NCBI GenBank assembly: GCA_023420935.1
Contig: JAEZUR010000031.1
Location: forward strand, 1 to 64,000
DNA length: 64,000 bases
Source of the DNA: Bacillota bacterium
GTDB taxonomy: Bacteria; Bacillota; Clostridia; Lachnospirales; Lachnospiraceae
Direction of reading: 5' to 3'
The notes beneath the pieces are model-generated. The model saw nothing but the letters and a program-made list of their open reading frames with translations. It had not been told where the DNA came from and did no database searches. This document shows, piece after piece, positions 35,667 to 45,010 of this stretch. Position 1 is the stretch's first letter; the number at the start of each line of letters is the position of its first letter. The translations under genes and the position numbers were made by a program.

Positions 35667-35910
35667 ACAATTTGTAATTAAGTTGATGCAGGCGAAACAG
35701 TTACAAATGGAAGCCTTTAAAGAGGTTATGCCTGAGAAAATGCTTGAGCGAGTAGAAAAAATACAAGATGAGATGATGGAAATAGGAAAAGAATATGTCA
35801 TGACAATGATGTGCCAATCGGAGCAACACAGTGGTAATACAAAGAAGCAGGGTGAGAAGAAATCCGACTCCACCAATCATGGCAAAGCGCATAAAATAAC
35901 AATTGAGTAG
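35659..35910 (+). CDS. Met-rich small adaptor-like protein with I-x-I tail
   Basis: 83 aa, no family recognised. Residues 1-51 are predicted helical and contain ten Met (KLMQAKQLQMEAFKEVMP; DEMMEIGKEYVMTMM). A Gly/Ser/Lys/His-rich linker follows, and the protein ends HGKAHKITIE. The last five residues equal those of the MarR protein but use different codons. ATG 35659 is eight bases after AAGGAGG. Encoded between two HSP20-domain ATPases and coupled to both, it is a plausible adaptor or client-binding subunit (inference). Confidence 0.75.
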   Translation: MNKQFVIKLMQAKQLQMEAFKEVMPEKMLERVEKIQDEMMEIGKEYVMTMMCQSEQHSGNTKKQGEKKSDSTNHGKAHKITIE

Positions 35911-35922
35911 GGGGAAATAATT

Positions 35923-37083
35923 ATGAGAATCATTTTATATACAGGAAAAGGTGGAGTAGGAAAGACTAGTATTGCAGCAGCAACCGCATGTCAGATTGCT
36001 TCTACTGGGAAAAAGGTATTAATTATGAGTACTGATCAAGCCCATAGTTTGGGAGATTCTTTGGATCGTAAATTAAGTGCCAATCCGGTGGAAATGATGG
36101 AAAATCTATATGCCATGGAAGTGGATGCTATTGAGGAATGTGAGAAAGCTTGGGGAAACTTAAAGGATTATCTGAAAAGGCTTTTGACTTCCAAGGGTGG
36201 AGATAGCATTGAAGCAGAGGAGTTACTGGTGTTTCCAGGATTTGAAGAGCTTACGGCATTGTTTAAGATTAAAGATCTTTACGAGGAAGGTTTTTATGAT
36301 GTAATTATTGTAGATTGTGCACCAACCGGGGAAACATTGTCACTTCTAAAATTTCCAGAAATGTTTGGTGAGTGGATCGAGCGACTACTTCCAATGAAAC
36401 GAAAGGCAGTGAAAGTAGCGGGACCAGCTGTTGAAAAGTTAATGAAGATGCCAATGCCAAAAGATGATATGTTTGATGAAATTGAAAGTCTATGTGGAAA
36501 AATGAATGATCTTCGAGATCTAATGTGGAATAAAGAGGTTGTTAGTATTCGAATTGTAACAACACCAGAAAAGATAGTAATCAAGGAAGCGAAGCGTAAC
36601 TTTTCTTATCTACACCTATTTAATTACAATGTAGACGCAATTGTTGTAAATAAGATTTATCCGAAAGAATCTCTTACTGGTTATTTTCATAAGTGGATAC
36701 AAAACCAAGAAGAAGCATTGATGGATATTAAAGAGAGTTTTGCTGGGGTACCTATTTTTAATTTGGAATTACTTCAACAGGAACTAAGAACGATTGATCG
36801 GCTAAAAGGTGTTGCGGGCTCTTTATATGGGGATGTTAATCCAGAGGATATCTTATTCCATCATGTGATTTTTTCAACGGATAAAGAGAAAGACAAAGAT
36901 ATATTTAAAATTGCCTTACCATTTCTTGAGCTAAAGGATATGGATTTATCACAAAAAGGGGATGAATTAACTTTAATTATTAAAAATGAAAGACGTAAAT
37001 TTATCCTGCCGAATAAATTAAAAAATAAAGAGATTCAGAGTGCGAAATATGAGAATGGTATGTTAAAACTAGTTTTTGATTAA
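35923..37083 (+). CDS. ArsA/Get3-family ATPase with C-terminal HSP20-like domain (copy 2)
   Basis: 386 aa, paralogue of the first ATPase: GKGGVGKTSIAAATA, STDQAHSLGDSL, DCAPTGETLSLLKFPEMFG. The C-terminal ~65 residues are HSP20-like (IFKIALPFLELKDMDLSQ; LTLIIKNERRKFILPNKL; SAKYENGMLKLVFD). No CxxC. ArsA-family ATPases work as dimers or two fused halves, so the two copies may form a heterodimer. It starts 12 bases after the small protein, with GGGGGA upstream. Last gene of the unit. Confidence 0.88.
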   Translation: MRIILYTGKGGVGKTSIAAATACQIASTGKKVLIMSTDQAHSLGDSLDRKLSANPVEMMENLYAMEVDAIEECEKAWGNLKDYLKRLLTSKGGDSIEAEELLVFPGFEELTALFKIKDLYEEGFYDVIIVDCAPTGETLSLLKFPEMFGEWIERLLPMKRKAVKVAGPAVEKLMKMPMPKDDMFDEIESLCGKMNDLRDLMWNKEVVSIRIVTTPEKIVIKEAKRNFSYLHLFNYNVDAIVVNKIYPKESLTGYFHKWIQNQEEALMDIKESFAGVPIFNLELLQQELRTIDRLKGVAGSLYGDVNPEDILFHHVIFSTDKEKDKDIFKIALPFLELKDMDLSQKGDELTLIIKNERRKFILPNKLKNKEIQSAKYENGMLKLVFD

Positions 37084-37185
37084 AGAAAGTCTAATTAAAG
37101 ATAATCAAAACAAAATAGAGCTATGGAAAGCAGTTGAATTATGGGTAATATATAGTTCAACAGTACTTCCAATAGCTTTATTACA

Positions 37186-38808
37186 TTATGACTGGATGAT
37201 GTATTTTTCTAACAAGGAGATAAAATCATCTTTATATAACTGTATAAAATTCGGGAAATCTTGTTTTCTTTCCTTTAATAATAACGCCAGCTGATATAAG
37301 AATTCAGGAATGGCCTCAGCTAATATATCGCCATATTCTTTGGCAAGCTGCGTTTCTTCTAGACCAGTGTTGCCACCGATAAAGAGAGCATATGCATCTT
37401 TCGTTTCTGAATTAATACGCTTTTTCTTTCCTTGAAATCCAATTGTACTCACTTGGTGTCTTGCACAGGAATTCACACATCCGGATATATGAATGGATGG
37501 CAGAATATCATCTTCCAATTGTTGTTCTTTAAAATAATCTAAAATTTGTCCTAACAATAATTGGCTACTTTGAATTCCAATCTGACAGATTGGTGTTCCG
37601 ATACAGCTTATGCTACGGCTAAGTCTTGTAGTGTTTCTTATTTCAGCAGTAAGTTTTAGTAGTTCCTCAGCTTGTTCCGCTGTTAGGTTTCTAATATACA
37701 TGCCTTCATCCATGCCAAGACGAATCTCTACACTAGGAATTGTTTCGATATAAGTAAGGATATTAGTGAAGTCACTACCATATAGTATGCCACCTTGTGG
37801 GTGGAGTACAACGCAATATAAATCATCTTGTTTTTGTGGAATGACATCAGGATGAGTCAGGGAATGTTTCTGTGTGGCAATTTCCTGATTATCATCCGTT
37901 AAAGGGTTTAAAATAAAATCTAAGTTTTTTTCCTCTTTTACTATTTTCAAATGCTTCTTATAGCATTGAAGAAAAGCGTCTGAACCCATGCGTTTCACGA
38001 TAAAACGGATTCTTGCTTTTCCTTTGTTTTGATAATCGCCTTCTTCTTTGAATAAGTTTAATAATGCCTCTACATGATATAGAATATCATTTGGTGAGAT
38101 TAACTCGTCATAAGGAACGGATATTTCTCCACTAACCCCTAAGCTACCACCTAGAAACACTTTGAAATATGGATGACCATCTTGTATTACGGCTAAGAAA
38201 CCAAGATCAGCAATGGTAGCATTGGCGCTGTCTTGTTCACAATTGGAGAACGCTACTTTAAATTTTCTTGGTAGATGATATGTGTTTATTTGAGATGCAA
38301 AATACTTATTCACAAGGACTGCATATGGCGTTACGTCAAATGATTCCTCCACTTGAATGCCTGAGAGAGGTGATAAAGATACGTTACGAGGAAAGTTTCC
38401 TCCACCACCACGGGTCATAATATCGTGAACCAAACTCTGTTTCATAATCTCGATCATAGTATCAAATGGCAAATTATGAAGTTGAATGGTCTGCCTAGTG
38501 GTAAAATGTATAAAATCTAGTTTATAATCGTTTATAAATGATTGAACCAGCTTCAGTGTGGTAAGATCCAGAATACCGGAAGGTATTCTAAGACGAATCA
38601 TAAATTCCTTTCCACTACGCTCCGCATAAACTCCCATACCGCCAGAAGATGCTTTGAATTCCGCACTGGAAATATCCCCATCTAAAAATTTGTGTCCAAT
38701 CTCCTGAAAAGTAGGGATTTCAGTTTTGCATATTTCTTTCACATGTTCTACTTTTTTATCTAATGTATCAATTAATTTATCATATAAAACTTTTTCGTTC
38801 TCTTCCAA
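37186..38808 (-). CDS. Ferredoxin-type nitrite/sulfite reductase (siroheme protein)
   Basis: 540 aa, full length. Two ferredoxin-like half domains (RIPSGILDLTTLKLV; TTRQTIQLHNL) and two siroheme/4Fe-4S core domains. Cluster ligands are visible as C-x5-C in CIGTPIC and C-x3-C in SGCVNSCARHQ. It reduces nitrite to ammonia or sulfite to sulfide in the cytoplasm; the choice cannot be made from sequence here. The start codon is TTG with AAGGAG about seven bases upstream. Convergent with the ATPase operon and without siroheme or sulfate-assimilation neighbours. Confidence 0.9.
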   Translation of the reverse strand: MEENEKVLYDKLIDTLDKKVEHVKEICKTEIPTFQEIGHKFLDGDISSAEFKASSGGMGVYAERSGKEFMIRLRIPSGILDLTTLKLVQSFINDYKLDFIHFTTRQTIQLHNLPFDTMIEIMKQSLVHDIMTRGGGGNFPRNVSLSPLSGIQVEESFDVTPYAVLVNKYFASQINTYHLPRKFKVAFSNCEQDSANATIADLGFLAVIQDGHPYFKVFLGGSLGVSGEISVPYDELISPNDILYHVEALLNLFKEEGDYQNKGKARIRFIVKRMGSDAFLQCYKKHLKIVKEEKNLDFILNPLTDDNQEIATQKHSLTHPDVIPQKQDDLYCVVLHPQGGILYGSDFTNILTYIETIPSVEIRLGMDEGMYIRNLTAEQAEELLKLTAEIRNTTRLSRSISCIGTPICQIGIQSSQLLLGQILDYFKEQQLEDDILPSIHISGCVNSCARHQVSTIGFQGKKKRINSETKDAYALFIGGNTGLEETQLAKEYGDILAEAIPEFLYQLALLLKERKQDFPNFIQLYKDDFISLLEKYIIQS

Positions 38809-39024
38809 TTGTTTTCTCCTTAAAGATTATTTCAATAGTTCTACTTTAGTAAAGATTAAGTTTAACTATTATATCATATAAATGAGAAAAATAAAGAGCT
38901 ATAGCAACAAAAAAATGTAATAAATGTATCTTGTTTTTTATGTGCCTTATGAATTCCTCCCCTTATCATATATTGCAAGTAGTAGCGTATACATGTATTA
39001 ATAATGAAAAACAGAAGGTTTTCT

Positions 39025-39642
39025 ATGGAATTTACAAAGATAGAATTTCAGTATTCAGAAGATGTAACGGTAATTAATCAAGAACAATTTGAAGTACATA
39101 TGAGACTGTATGAAGGATACATTAATAAAATGAATGAAATCGATCAACTCTTATTTGAGGATGGTGATTTAGAACAAGCCAATGCAACCTATAGTCAATA
39201 TAGAGGACTAAAGAGAGGGGAAACATTTGCTTTAAATGGAGTGATTCTTCATGAATTATATTTTCAAAATATTGGAGGAGAAAAGCAGCCTGATTCTATG
39301 ATTATGGAAATGCTAACACGGGATTTTGGAAGCTTTGATCAATGGGTGAAACATTTTATAGCTACAGCCAAGGCAAGTAGAGGCTGGGCTGTTTTAGCTT
39401 ATGATTGTCGCTCCAAGCGATTCAGAAATATCAGTTTAGATGCACACGATTATGGAAACATTGCATTTTCCACCCCTATCTTAGTACTTGATATGTATGA
39501 ACACGCATATTTTCTCCAGTATGCAGATAAGAAAGCAGAGTATATCAATAATTTTATGAAAAATATTGATTGGGATGTGGTGAGTCTTAGAATTTCTCAA
39601 AATTATATTGATGAGATAGATAGTATTCGTGATGAATCGTGA
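39025..39642 (+). CDS. Fe/Mn superoxide dismutase (divergent)
   Basis: 205 aa. Metal ligands can be placed: His in FEVHMRLYEGY, His in GVILHELYFQNIGG, and Asp/His in LDMYEHAYFLQY, with a conserved Gly-Trp in SRGWAVLAYD. The N-terminal half is divergent from classical SodB (no HHxxYV tract). It removes superoxide. ATG 39025 has AGAAGG at good spacing; ATG 39004 has none. Followed after 45 bases by the spore photoproduct lyase, a pairing compatible with stress or spore resistance. Confidence 0.85.
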   Translation: MEFTKIEFQYSEDVTVINQEQFEVHMRLYEGYINKMNEIDQLLFEDGDLEQANATYSQYRGLKRGETFALNGVILHELYFQNIGGEKQPDSMIMEMLTRDFGSFDQWVKHFIATAKASRGWAVLAYDCRSKRFRNISLDAHDYGNIAFSTPILVLDMYEHAYFLQYADKKAEYINNFMKNIDWDVVSLRISQNYIDEIDSIRDES

Positions 39643-39687
39643 GATAGTTTTTGGATAATAATAGGTTTTATAATACAAGAGAGGATC

Positions 39688-40716
39688 ATGAATATGTTTA
39701 CTCCAAAGAGAATAATCATTGAAAAAGAAGCGATCGATTATGATGTAACGAAACAAATCATAAGTAGTCTGAACGGAAAGAATGATATTGAAATCATTAA
39801 CTTAAGCTCCAACAAACTAAAACAGCATATACCTGGAGAAGATTTATCTTCCATGTACCTTGAAAGCAAGAAAACATTAGTTATTGGAGCAAAGAAAAGT
39901 CTAAAGTTTCAGACATGTAAACCATCGGCTCATTATCAGTTACCCTTAGTATCGGGTTGCATGGGTCAATGTGAATATTGTTACTTAAATACCATGTTAG
40001 GGGATAAACCTTTTATTAAAGTACATGTTAATGTGGATGAAATTCTAAAACAGGCACAGAAATATATAGAGGAAAGAAAGCCGGAGATTACCATATTTGA
40101 AGGTGCTGCAACCTCAGATCCAGTTCCGGTAGAACCTTATACTCATTCTCTGGAACAAGCAATTCATTTTTTTGGTGAAAATGAGTATGCGAGATTCCGA
40201 TTTGTTACAAAATATAACGATGTTGATACCTTGCTTTCCATTAAACATAATGGTCATACAGAGATCCGATTTAGTTTAAATACACCATCTATTATAAAGG
40301 CGTATGAACATGCTACGGCTTCAAGTAACAAAAGGTTGGAGGCAAGTATAAAAGTCATAGAAGCTGGATATCCAGTAGGATTTCTAATAGCCCCAGTGTT
40401 CCTTTATCCTGGTTGGAAGGAAGAGTATCATCAATTGCTGGTAGATTTAAAAGGGAAGCTTCCAAGTGATTTAAAGTTTCCGATCACTTTTGAGATTATA
40501 TCTCATCGTTATACTTCCATTGCAAAGAATCGTATCAATGAAGTATTTCCAGAGACAACACTACCAATGAATGAGGATGATAGAAAGTTTAAGTACGGGC
40601 AATTTGGATATGGAAAATATGTTTATCCAAAAGAAAACATGGATGAGATCAAGTCCTTTTTCGCCAAGGAGATAGAAGATATATTTGATCATAAGGAATT
40701 AAAATATATTATTTAG
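39688..40716 (+). CDS. splB: Spore photoproduct lyase, Cys141 replaced by Ala
   Basis: 342 aa radical-SAM DNA-repair enzyme that reverts the thymine spore photoproduct during germination. The cluster motif C91-x3-C95-x2-C98 (CMGQCEYC) and Tyr97/Tyr99 keep B. subtilis numbering. At position 141, where the B. subtilis enzyme has its H-atom donor Cys (SCTSD), this protein has Ala (GAATSD). Cys77 (FQTCKPS) is the only nearby extra Cys. GAGAGG precedes the start; an in-frame ATG two codons later is possible. Confidence 0.92.
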   Translation: MNMFTPKRIIIEKEAIDYDVTKQIISSLNGKNDIEIINLSSNKLKQHIPGEDLSSMYLESKKTLVIGAKKSLKFQTCKPSAHYQLPLVSGCMGQCEYCYLNTMLGDKPFIKVHVNVDEILKQAQKYIEERKPEITIFEGAATSDPVPVEPYTHSLEQAIHFFGENEYARFRFVTKYNDVDTLLSIKHNGHTEIRFSLNTPSIIKAYEHATASSNKRLEASIKVIEAGYPVGFLIAPVFLYPGWKEEYHQLLVDLKGKLPSDLKFPITFEIISHRYTSIAKNRINEVFPETTLPMNEDDRKFKYGQFGYGKYVYPKENMDEIKSFFAKEIEDIFDHKELKYII

Positions 40717-40757
40717 CTAAATTTGTTTGTTTCGAGAACTTCATATTGATCAATGAT

Positions 40758-40803
40758 AAATAATGGCTGTTGCAACTATGAATTGCAAAAGCCATTATTT
40801 TTA
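40758..40803. terminator. Bidirectional terminator between splB and ftsH
   Basis: AAATAATGGCTGTTGCAA pairs with TTGCAAAAGCCATTATTT (one mismatch) with a seven-base loop, T-rich on the plus side and A-rich on the 5' side, serving both convergent genes. Confidence 0.85.
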
Positions 40804-40810
40804 CTTGATT

Positions 40811-42526
40811 CTATGCACAAATTCGTTTTATATCTTCTCCATTTAATGACTCTTTTTCTAGTAATTCAGAAGTTATTTCTTCTAATCGATCATGATTGGC
40901 CTGTAGTAGTGACTTTGTGTCAGTATACAATTGATTTATTAAAGCTCGACTCTTGTCTACAAGTTGACTGTCATGACTGTTATCTAACACTTCTGTGCTA
41001 AATAATCCCATCTCCGTATCCATGCCGAATTTATTGATATATTCCACCACATAGGCAGATGCTTTTTGGATATCGTTGCTTGCTCCAGTTGTAATGTCCT
41101 CTTCTCCAAAGATTAATTCTTCCGCAGCTCTACCAGCCAATAGTACTTGAATATTGGCCAAAATCTGTCGTTTGGTTTGGAACATCGCATCTTTAGGTAT
41201 GCTTAGGTTAAAACCTCCAGCTCCACGAACACTTGGTATAATTGTGACTTTGGAAATGTAATGCTCTGGAAGAAGTAAGGTGGTCAGTAAAGCATGTCCT
41301 GCTTCGTGATAAGCAGTTATTTTTCGATCATTATCAGAAATATAAGATCGATCCACTTTTGGTGAACCTGCAATTACAGTATAAAATGCTTTATCTATAT
41401 GATCTTGTCTGATCGCTGGTTTACTTTCGTTGGCAGCATAAATAGCAGCCTCATTTAGCAAATTTTCCAACATAGCTCCACTAAAGCACACGGTTGACTT
41501 GGATAGTGCATCAAGGTCAACCTCTTCTGATAATGGCTTCTTGTTCGCATGAAGAGAGAGGATTTTTTTTCTTGAATTAACATCAGGAAGACCAATTTCA
41601 ATCTGTCTGTCAAAACGGCCTGGACGAAGTAAGGCTTCATCAAGGGTATCTAAGCGATTGGTAGCACCAATAACTACAATCCCGGAATTTTCGTAGAATC
41701 CAGACATTTCAGTAAGAAGTGCATTTAATGTTTGATCACGCTCATCGTTGCTTGCAGAAGCATTTCTTGCACGTTTCTTACCAATCGCGTCAATTTCATC
41801 AATAAAAATAACTGCCTTTTCACTTTTCTTTGCCATACTAAACAAGCTACGAATACGACTGGCTCCAACTCCAACATATTTCTGAACAAAATCGGATCCA
41901 CTCATAGCATAAAAAGGTACATCTGCCTCTCCTGCTATGGCTTTAGCCATTAAGGTTTTACCTGTTCCGGGTGGCCCATATAAAAGAAGGCCTCTTGGCA
42001 TTCTAGCCCCCACAGCAGAATATTTTTCTGGTTCTTTAATAAAACTTATAATATCTTCCACCATAAATTTGGCTTCTGTATTACCTGCTACTTGGTTTAA
42101 TGTAATAGAAGATTTATTGTTCGATTTTTTGTTGGCATCAATAATAGAAATATTGTTATTTCCTTTTTTGGTATACCAAACAATACCGCCAATTAATGCT
42201 CCGATTAGAAGTACCCTTAATAAATTAGAGGCCACGGTATCTTCTCCATAGATTACGGTAATATGATTGGTTAATAAATACTCTGTAAAATCTTCTGTTT
42301 TAGGATTTGGAACAACATAGAATTTATCTTGTTCAGTGATAAGACTTGCTTTAAATGTGTTACTATCTGCTGAGAATTTAACTGAATCCACCTTGTTTTC
42401 ACTTACAGCCTCAAGAAATGAGGGGTAGGTCATCTTAGGTGTGGTTTTATTTAGATACTGATTCCCTAGTATTCCAATGCTAATAAGAATTAGAACAGAT
42501 AGGATGATCAAATGGACTTTCTTCAT
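40811..42526 (-). CDS. ftsH: FtsH-type membrane AAA+ zinc protease
   Basis: 571 aa. Two N-terminal membrane segments (~6-24 and ~103-120) flank a short extracytoplasmic domain. The AAA module has Walker A GPPGTGKT, Walker B FIDEIDAIGKKR and SRH RPGRFDRQIEIG. The protease domain has zinc motif HEAGH and third-ligand region EELIFGEEDITTGASNDI. It degrades misassembled membrane and regulatory proteins. It is shorter than the usual ~620-640 aa, lacking the C-terminal tail, and may be a second copy rather than the essential one. GGGAGG precedes ATG. Confidence 0.93.
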   Translation of the reverse strand: MKKVHLIILSVLILISIGILGNQYLNKTTPKMTYPSFLEAVSENKVDSVKFSADSNTFKASLITEQDKFYVVPNPKTEDFTEYLLTNHITVIYGEDTVASNLLRVLLIGALIGGIVWYTKKGNNNISIIDANKKSNNKSSITLNQVAGNTEAKFMVEDIISFIKEPEKYSAVGARMPRGLLLYGPPGTGKTLMAKAIAGEADVPFYAMSGSDFVQKYVGVGASRIRSLFSMAKKSEKAVIFIDEIDAIGKKRARNASASNDERDQTLNALLTEMSGFYENSGIVVIGATNRLDTLDEALLRPGRFDRQIEIGLPDVNSRKKILSLHANKKPLSEEVDLDALSKSTVCFSGAMLENLLNEAAIYAANESKPAIRQDHIDKAFYTVIAGSPKVDRSYISDNDRKITAYHEAGHALLTTLLLPEHYISKVTIIPSVRGAGGFNLSIPKDAMFQTKRQILANIQVLLAGRAAEELIFGEEDITTGASNDIQKASAYVVEYINKFGMDTEMGLFSTEVLDNSHDSQLVDKSRALINQLYTDTKSLLQANHDRLEEITSELLEKESLNGEDIKRICA

Positions 42527-42709
42527 TTACTTTCCTCCCGATGCATATGCAGCTCACAAGTTACTGTATCAATTGTAACCTTTTTTTATTTCCTTTTCCA
42601 TGTATAATTTATGGTAAGCTTAATTCGAAGTGTGAGATAACCAAGAAAAAATTTTGTGCATAAATTAAATGAAAAAGGAAAAGTATATGATAGGTAAGGG
42701 AGAGGGCGT

Positions 42710-42970
42710 ATGAACGAAGAAAGAATGAATCATACTGAAGATAAGAAATCTTTTACAAAAGAGGAACTGAGTAAGTACAATGGTAAAAATGGCAAACCTA
42801 GTTATGTTGCTGTGAATGGTGTGGTTTATGATGTTAGCAGTGTTGTTGCCTGGCAAAATGATACACATTTTGGAATGATACCGGGAAATGAATTGACATC
42901 AGATTTTAATGCATGCCATCCAGGTTCAGAAAGGTTAACAACACTACCTATGGTTGGAAAATTAATCTAA
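42710..42970 (+). CDS. Cytochrome b5-like heme-binding domain protein
   Basis: 86 aa. FTKEELSKYNGKNGKPSYVAVNGVVYDVSSV matches, in pieces, the start of the cytochrome b5 fold; THFGMIPGNELTSDFNACHPG contains the His positions that could ligate heme. No signal peptide, so cytoplasmic. Similar single-domain proteins are common in clostridia, with unknown partners. GAGAGGG precedes ATG; an in-frame ATG at 42725 is an alternative start. Confidence 0.8.
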   Translation: MNEERMNHTEDKKSFTKEELSKYNGKNGKPSYVAVNGVVYDVSSVVAWQNDTHFGMIPGNELTSDFNACHPGSERLTTLPMVGKLI

Positions 42971-43078
42971 TGATCTGAAGGAATAGAGGGTTAGATACAA
43001 TATAAATATAGCAATAAATACAGTGAAAAAACAGCAATAAAACGGCTGTAAAACGTCAATAAAATTCAAGTGGTTTAG

Positions 43079-43107
43079 TTGCCAAAAATAGAGAAAAATG
43101 GTATAAT
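43079..43107 (+). promoter_or_regulatory. Sigma-A promoter of the alpha/beta hydrolase gene
   Basis: TTGCCA (43079-43084), 17 bases, TATAAT (43102-43107), 35 bases before the start codon. Confidence 0.75.
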
Positions 43108-43142
43108 ATTCATAGCAATTAACTGACAGGAGGGGATTGGAT

Positions 43143-44105
43143 ATGTCTTCAAATGCAAGAAAATTAATTGTTATTCTCGGAATAATTTGCATCATTGGAT
43201 TTACCGTGTTAGCAATTATTTCGTTGTATTTTTTTAATGTAGCAATCAATCGTAAGACGGTAATCGTTTTTGAGGACAATACGCCTAAAGAGGCACCAGA
43301 ACCTCTTCCTACACCAATTGATGTAAAAGGTACAAAGTGGGTAGAACAGCAGGGGTACGAAACATGGAATATAAAGACAGGTGATGGACTTTTTTTAAAA
43401 GCTTATTTTATAAAAGCAAAGGAAAGATCCAATAAGACTGTTATATTAGCACATGGTTATACATCTCAGGGAAAAGACATGGGTAGCTTTGCCAAGTATT
43501 ATTATAGTAAGTTGGGCTACAATGTTTTGATGCCAGACGATCGAGGTCATGGTCAAAGTGAGGGGAACTATATTGGTTTTGGTTGGTTAGATCGAAAAGA
43601 TTACCTACAGTGGATTGATAAAGTGATCGAGAGTGAGGGAGAAGACTCTCAGATTGTTTTGCATGGAATTTCCATGGGCGGTGCTACGGTAATGATGGTT
43701 AGTGGTGAAACACTTCCTCTCCAAGTAAAAGCAATTATCGAAGATTGTGGTTACACGTCTGTTCTTGATCAGTTAAAATTTCAGTTGAAGCAAATGTACG
43801 ATTTGCCTGAATTTCCAATACTTAATGCCACAAGCTTAATGACTAAGATTCGTGCAGGATACTTTTTTGAAGAAGCATCTGCTTTAAATCAAGTGAAGAA
43901 AGATAAATTACCGATGTTATTTATTCATGGAGATCAAGATACCTTTGTTCCCACGGAAATGGTCTATAAACTATATGATGCATGTAATGCACCTAAAGAT
44001 CTTTTGGTAGTAAAAGGAGCTGGTCATGCAATGTCATATCATGAAGCAAAAAAGGAATATCAGAAAAAGATTAAAAGTTTTCTTAAGAAATATATCAAAG
44101 ATTAA
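43143..44105 (+). CDS. Membrane-anchored alpha/beta hydrolase
   Basis: 320 aa. N-terminal membrane segment (LIVILGIICIIGFTVLAI), then an alpha/beta hydrolase with oxyanion HGYTSQGKD, nucleophile elbow HGISMGG, acid in FIHGDQDTF and His in GAGHAMSY. It resembles the BAAT/YqkD-like hydrolases of Firmicutes; substrate unknown. The catalytic domain should lie outside the membrane. ATG 43143 is eight bases after AGGAGGGG. Confidence 0.88.
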   Translation: MSSNARKLIVILGIICIIGFTVLAIISLYFFNVAINRKTVIVFEDNTPKEAPEPLPTPIDVKGTKWVEQQGYETWNIKTGDGLFLKAYFIKAKERSNKTVILAHGYTSQGKDMGSFAKYYYSKLGYNVLMPDDRGHGQSEGNYIGFGWLDRKDYLQWIDKVIESEGEDSQIVLHGISMGGATVMMVSGETLPLQVKAIIEDCGYTSVLDQLKFQLKQMYDLPEFPILNATSLMTKIRAGYFFEEASALNQVKKDKLPMLFIHGDQDTFVPTEMVYKLYDACNAPKDLLVVKGAGHAMSYHEAKKEYQKKIKSFLKKYIKD

Positions 44106-44108
44106 AAT

Positions 44109-44157
44109 AAATGCTAGTTATATGGCTTATAAGAAAGTCGTATAACTAGCATTTTTA
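44109..44157. terminator. Bidirectional terminator
   Basis: AAATGCTAGTTATA pairs perfectly with TATAACTAGCATTT, followed by TT. It lies between the convergent hydrolase and acetate transporter genes. Confidence 0.85.
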
Positions 44158-44184
44158 TTAACTTAAAATTTGCAAACACATGGC

Positions 44185-44745
44185 TTATAATGGCATAATT
44201 GTTTTGTTAAACTCTTGATTTAAAATCTGAGCCATAGCATTGTAGATGGCAGATAAACCGCAAAAGATTCCAACGTATCCTGCAAATGTATGTACAGCCT
44301 CGGAACCTGTAAAGTTTGCAACGGATAGAAGCAAAAACAATAAAGTAAGTGTACCAAATACAACTTGAGAAGCTTTATTGTGTTTTAATGTTCCAATGAA
44401 CATAAAAGCGGTAAAAATAAACCATAGTCCTAAATAAAAGCCCATACTAGTTGGATCGGCTGCTTCGATTGACTGAAATGGTTTGATCCAGATTAGGATT
44501 AAAGACCACCAGAAAAAACCATATGCAGTAAATGCGGTTGCTCCAAAGGTATTATTTTTCTTAAATTCCATAATACCAGCAATAATCTGTGCTGCACCAC
44601 CTAGTGCAAATCCCATAGCGACAATAACTATGGATAGAGGAATAAACCCTGCATTATGTAAGTTTAATAAACAGGTAGTCATTCCAAATCCTAAAAGTCC
44701 TAAAGGAGCAGGATTGGCAATGCTTGAAGTTGTTTGTGTTGACAT
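44185..44745 (-). CDS. satP: Acetate/succinate uptake transporter of the GPR1/FUN34/YaaH family
   Basis: 186 aa, six hydrophobic segments. The family signature NPAPLGLLGFGMTT is at the N-terminus, with the expected FxxGG-type helix (MGFALGGAAQIIAGIMEF). It moves acetate or succinate with protons across the cell membrane. GAAAGG precedes the start. Single gene. Confidence 0.9.
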   Translation of the reverse strand: MSTQTTSSIANPAPLGLLGFGMTTCLLNLHNAGFIPLSIVIVAMGFALGGAAQIIAGIMEFKKNNTFGATAFTAYGFFWWSLILIWIKPFQSIEAADPTSMGFYLGLWFIFTAFMFIGTLKHNKASQVVFGTLTLLFLLLSVANFTGSEAVHTFAGYVGIFCGLSAIYNAMAQILNQEFNKTIMPL

Positions 44746-45010
44746 AATTTCATTATTATCCTTTCAAGGTTGAATTAGAACAAAAACGTTCAGCATATCG
44801 TATCATTTTTCGACAGGAATTTCAAGAGTTAAAAAATGTCTGTATGGTCTACAATTAAATTGACTCCGATAGACTAGAAATGATAAACTATCAAAAGAAA
44901 GTAAAAAAATGTGGTTTATAGATATATAATTAAACTTATCGTCGCAATTGTCGAAAGGTATGTCAGAAAAGAGCAGCATTGAAATAAAAAATATTGGAGG
45001 TTAATTTGTT

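Noticed and set aside
34476..37083. Calling the two ATPases an arsenite-efflux (ars) operon
   Set aside because: No ArsB/Acr3 pump, ArsR, ArsD or arsenate reductase is present, the known arsenite-binding Cys set is not seen, and the regulator is MarR-type. Family membership alone does not support the function.
37076..37294. Plus-strand 72-codon frame after the second ATPase
   Set aside because: No ribosome site, starts at a TTG inside the ATPase gene and runs antisense into the nitrite/sulfite reductase; composition is not gene-like.
41937..42251. Plus-strand 104-codon frame opposite ftsH
   Set aside because: Antisense to the AAA Walker A region; no ribosome site or recognisable domain.
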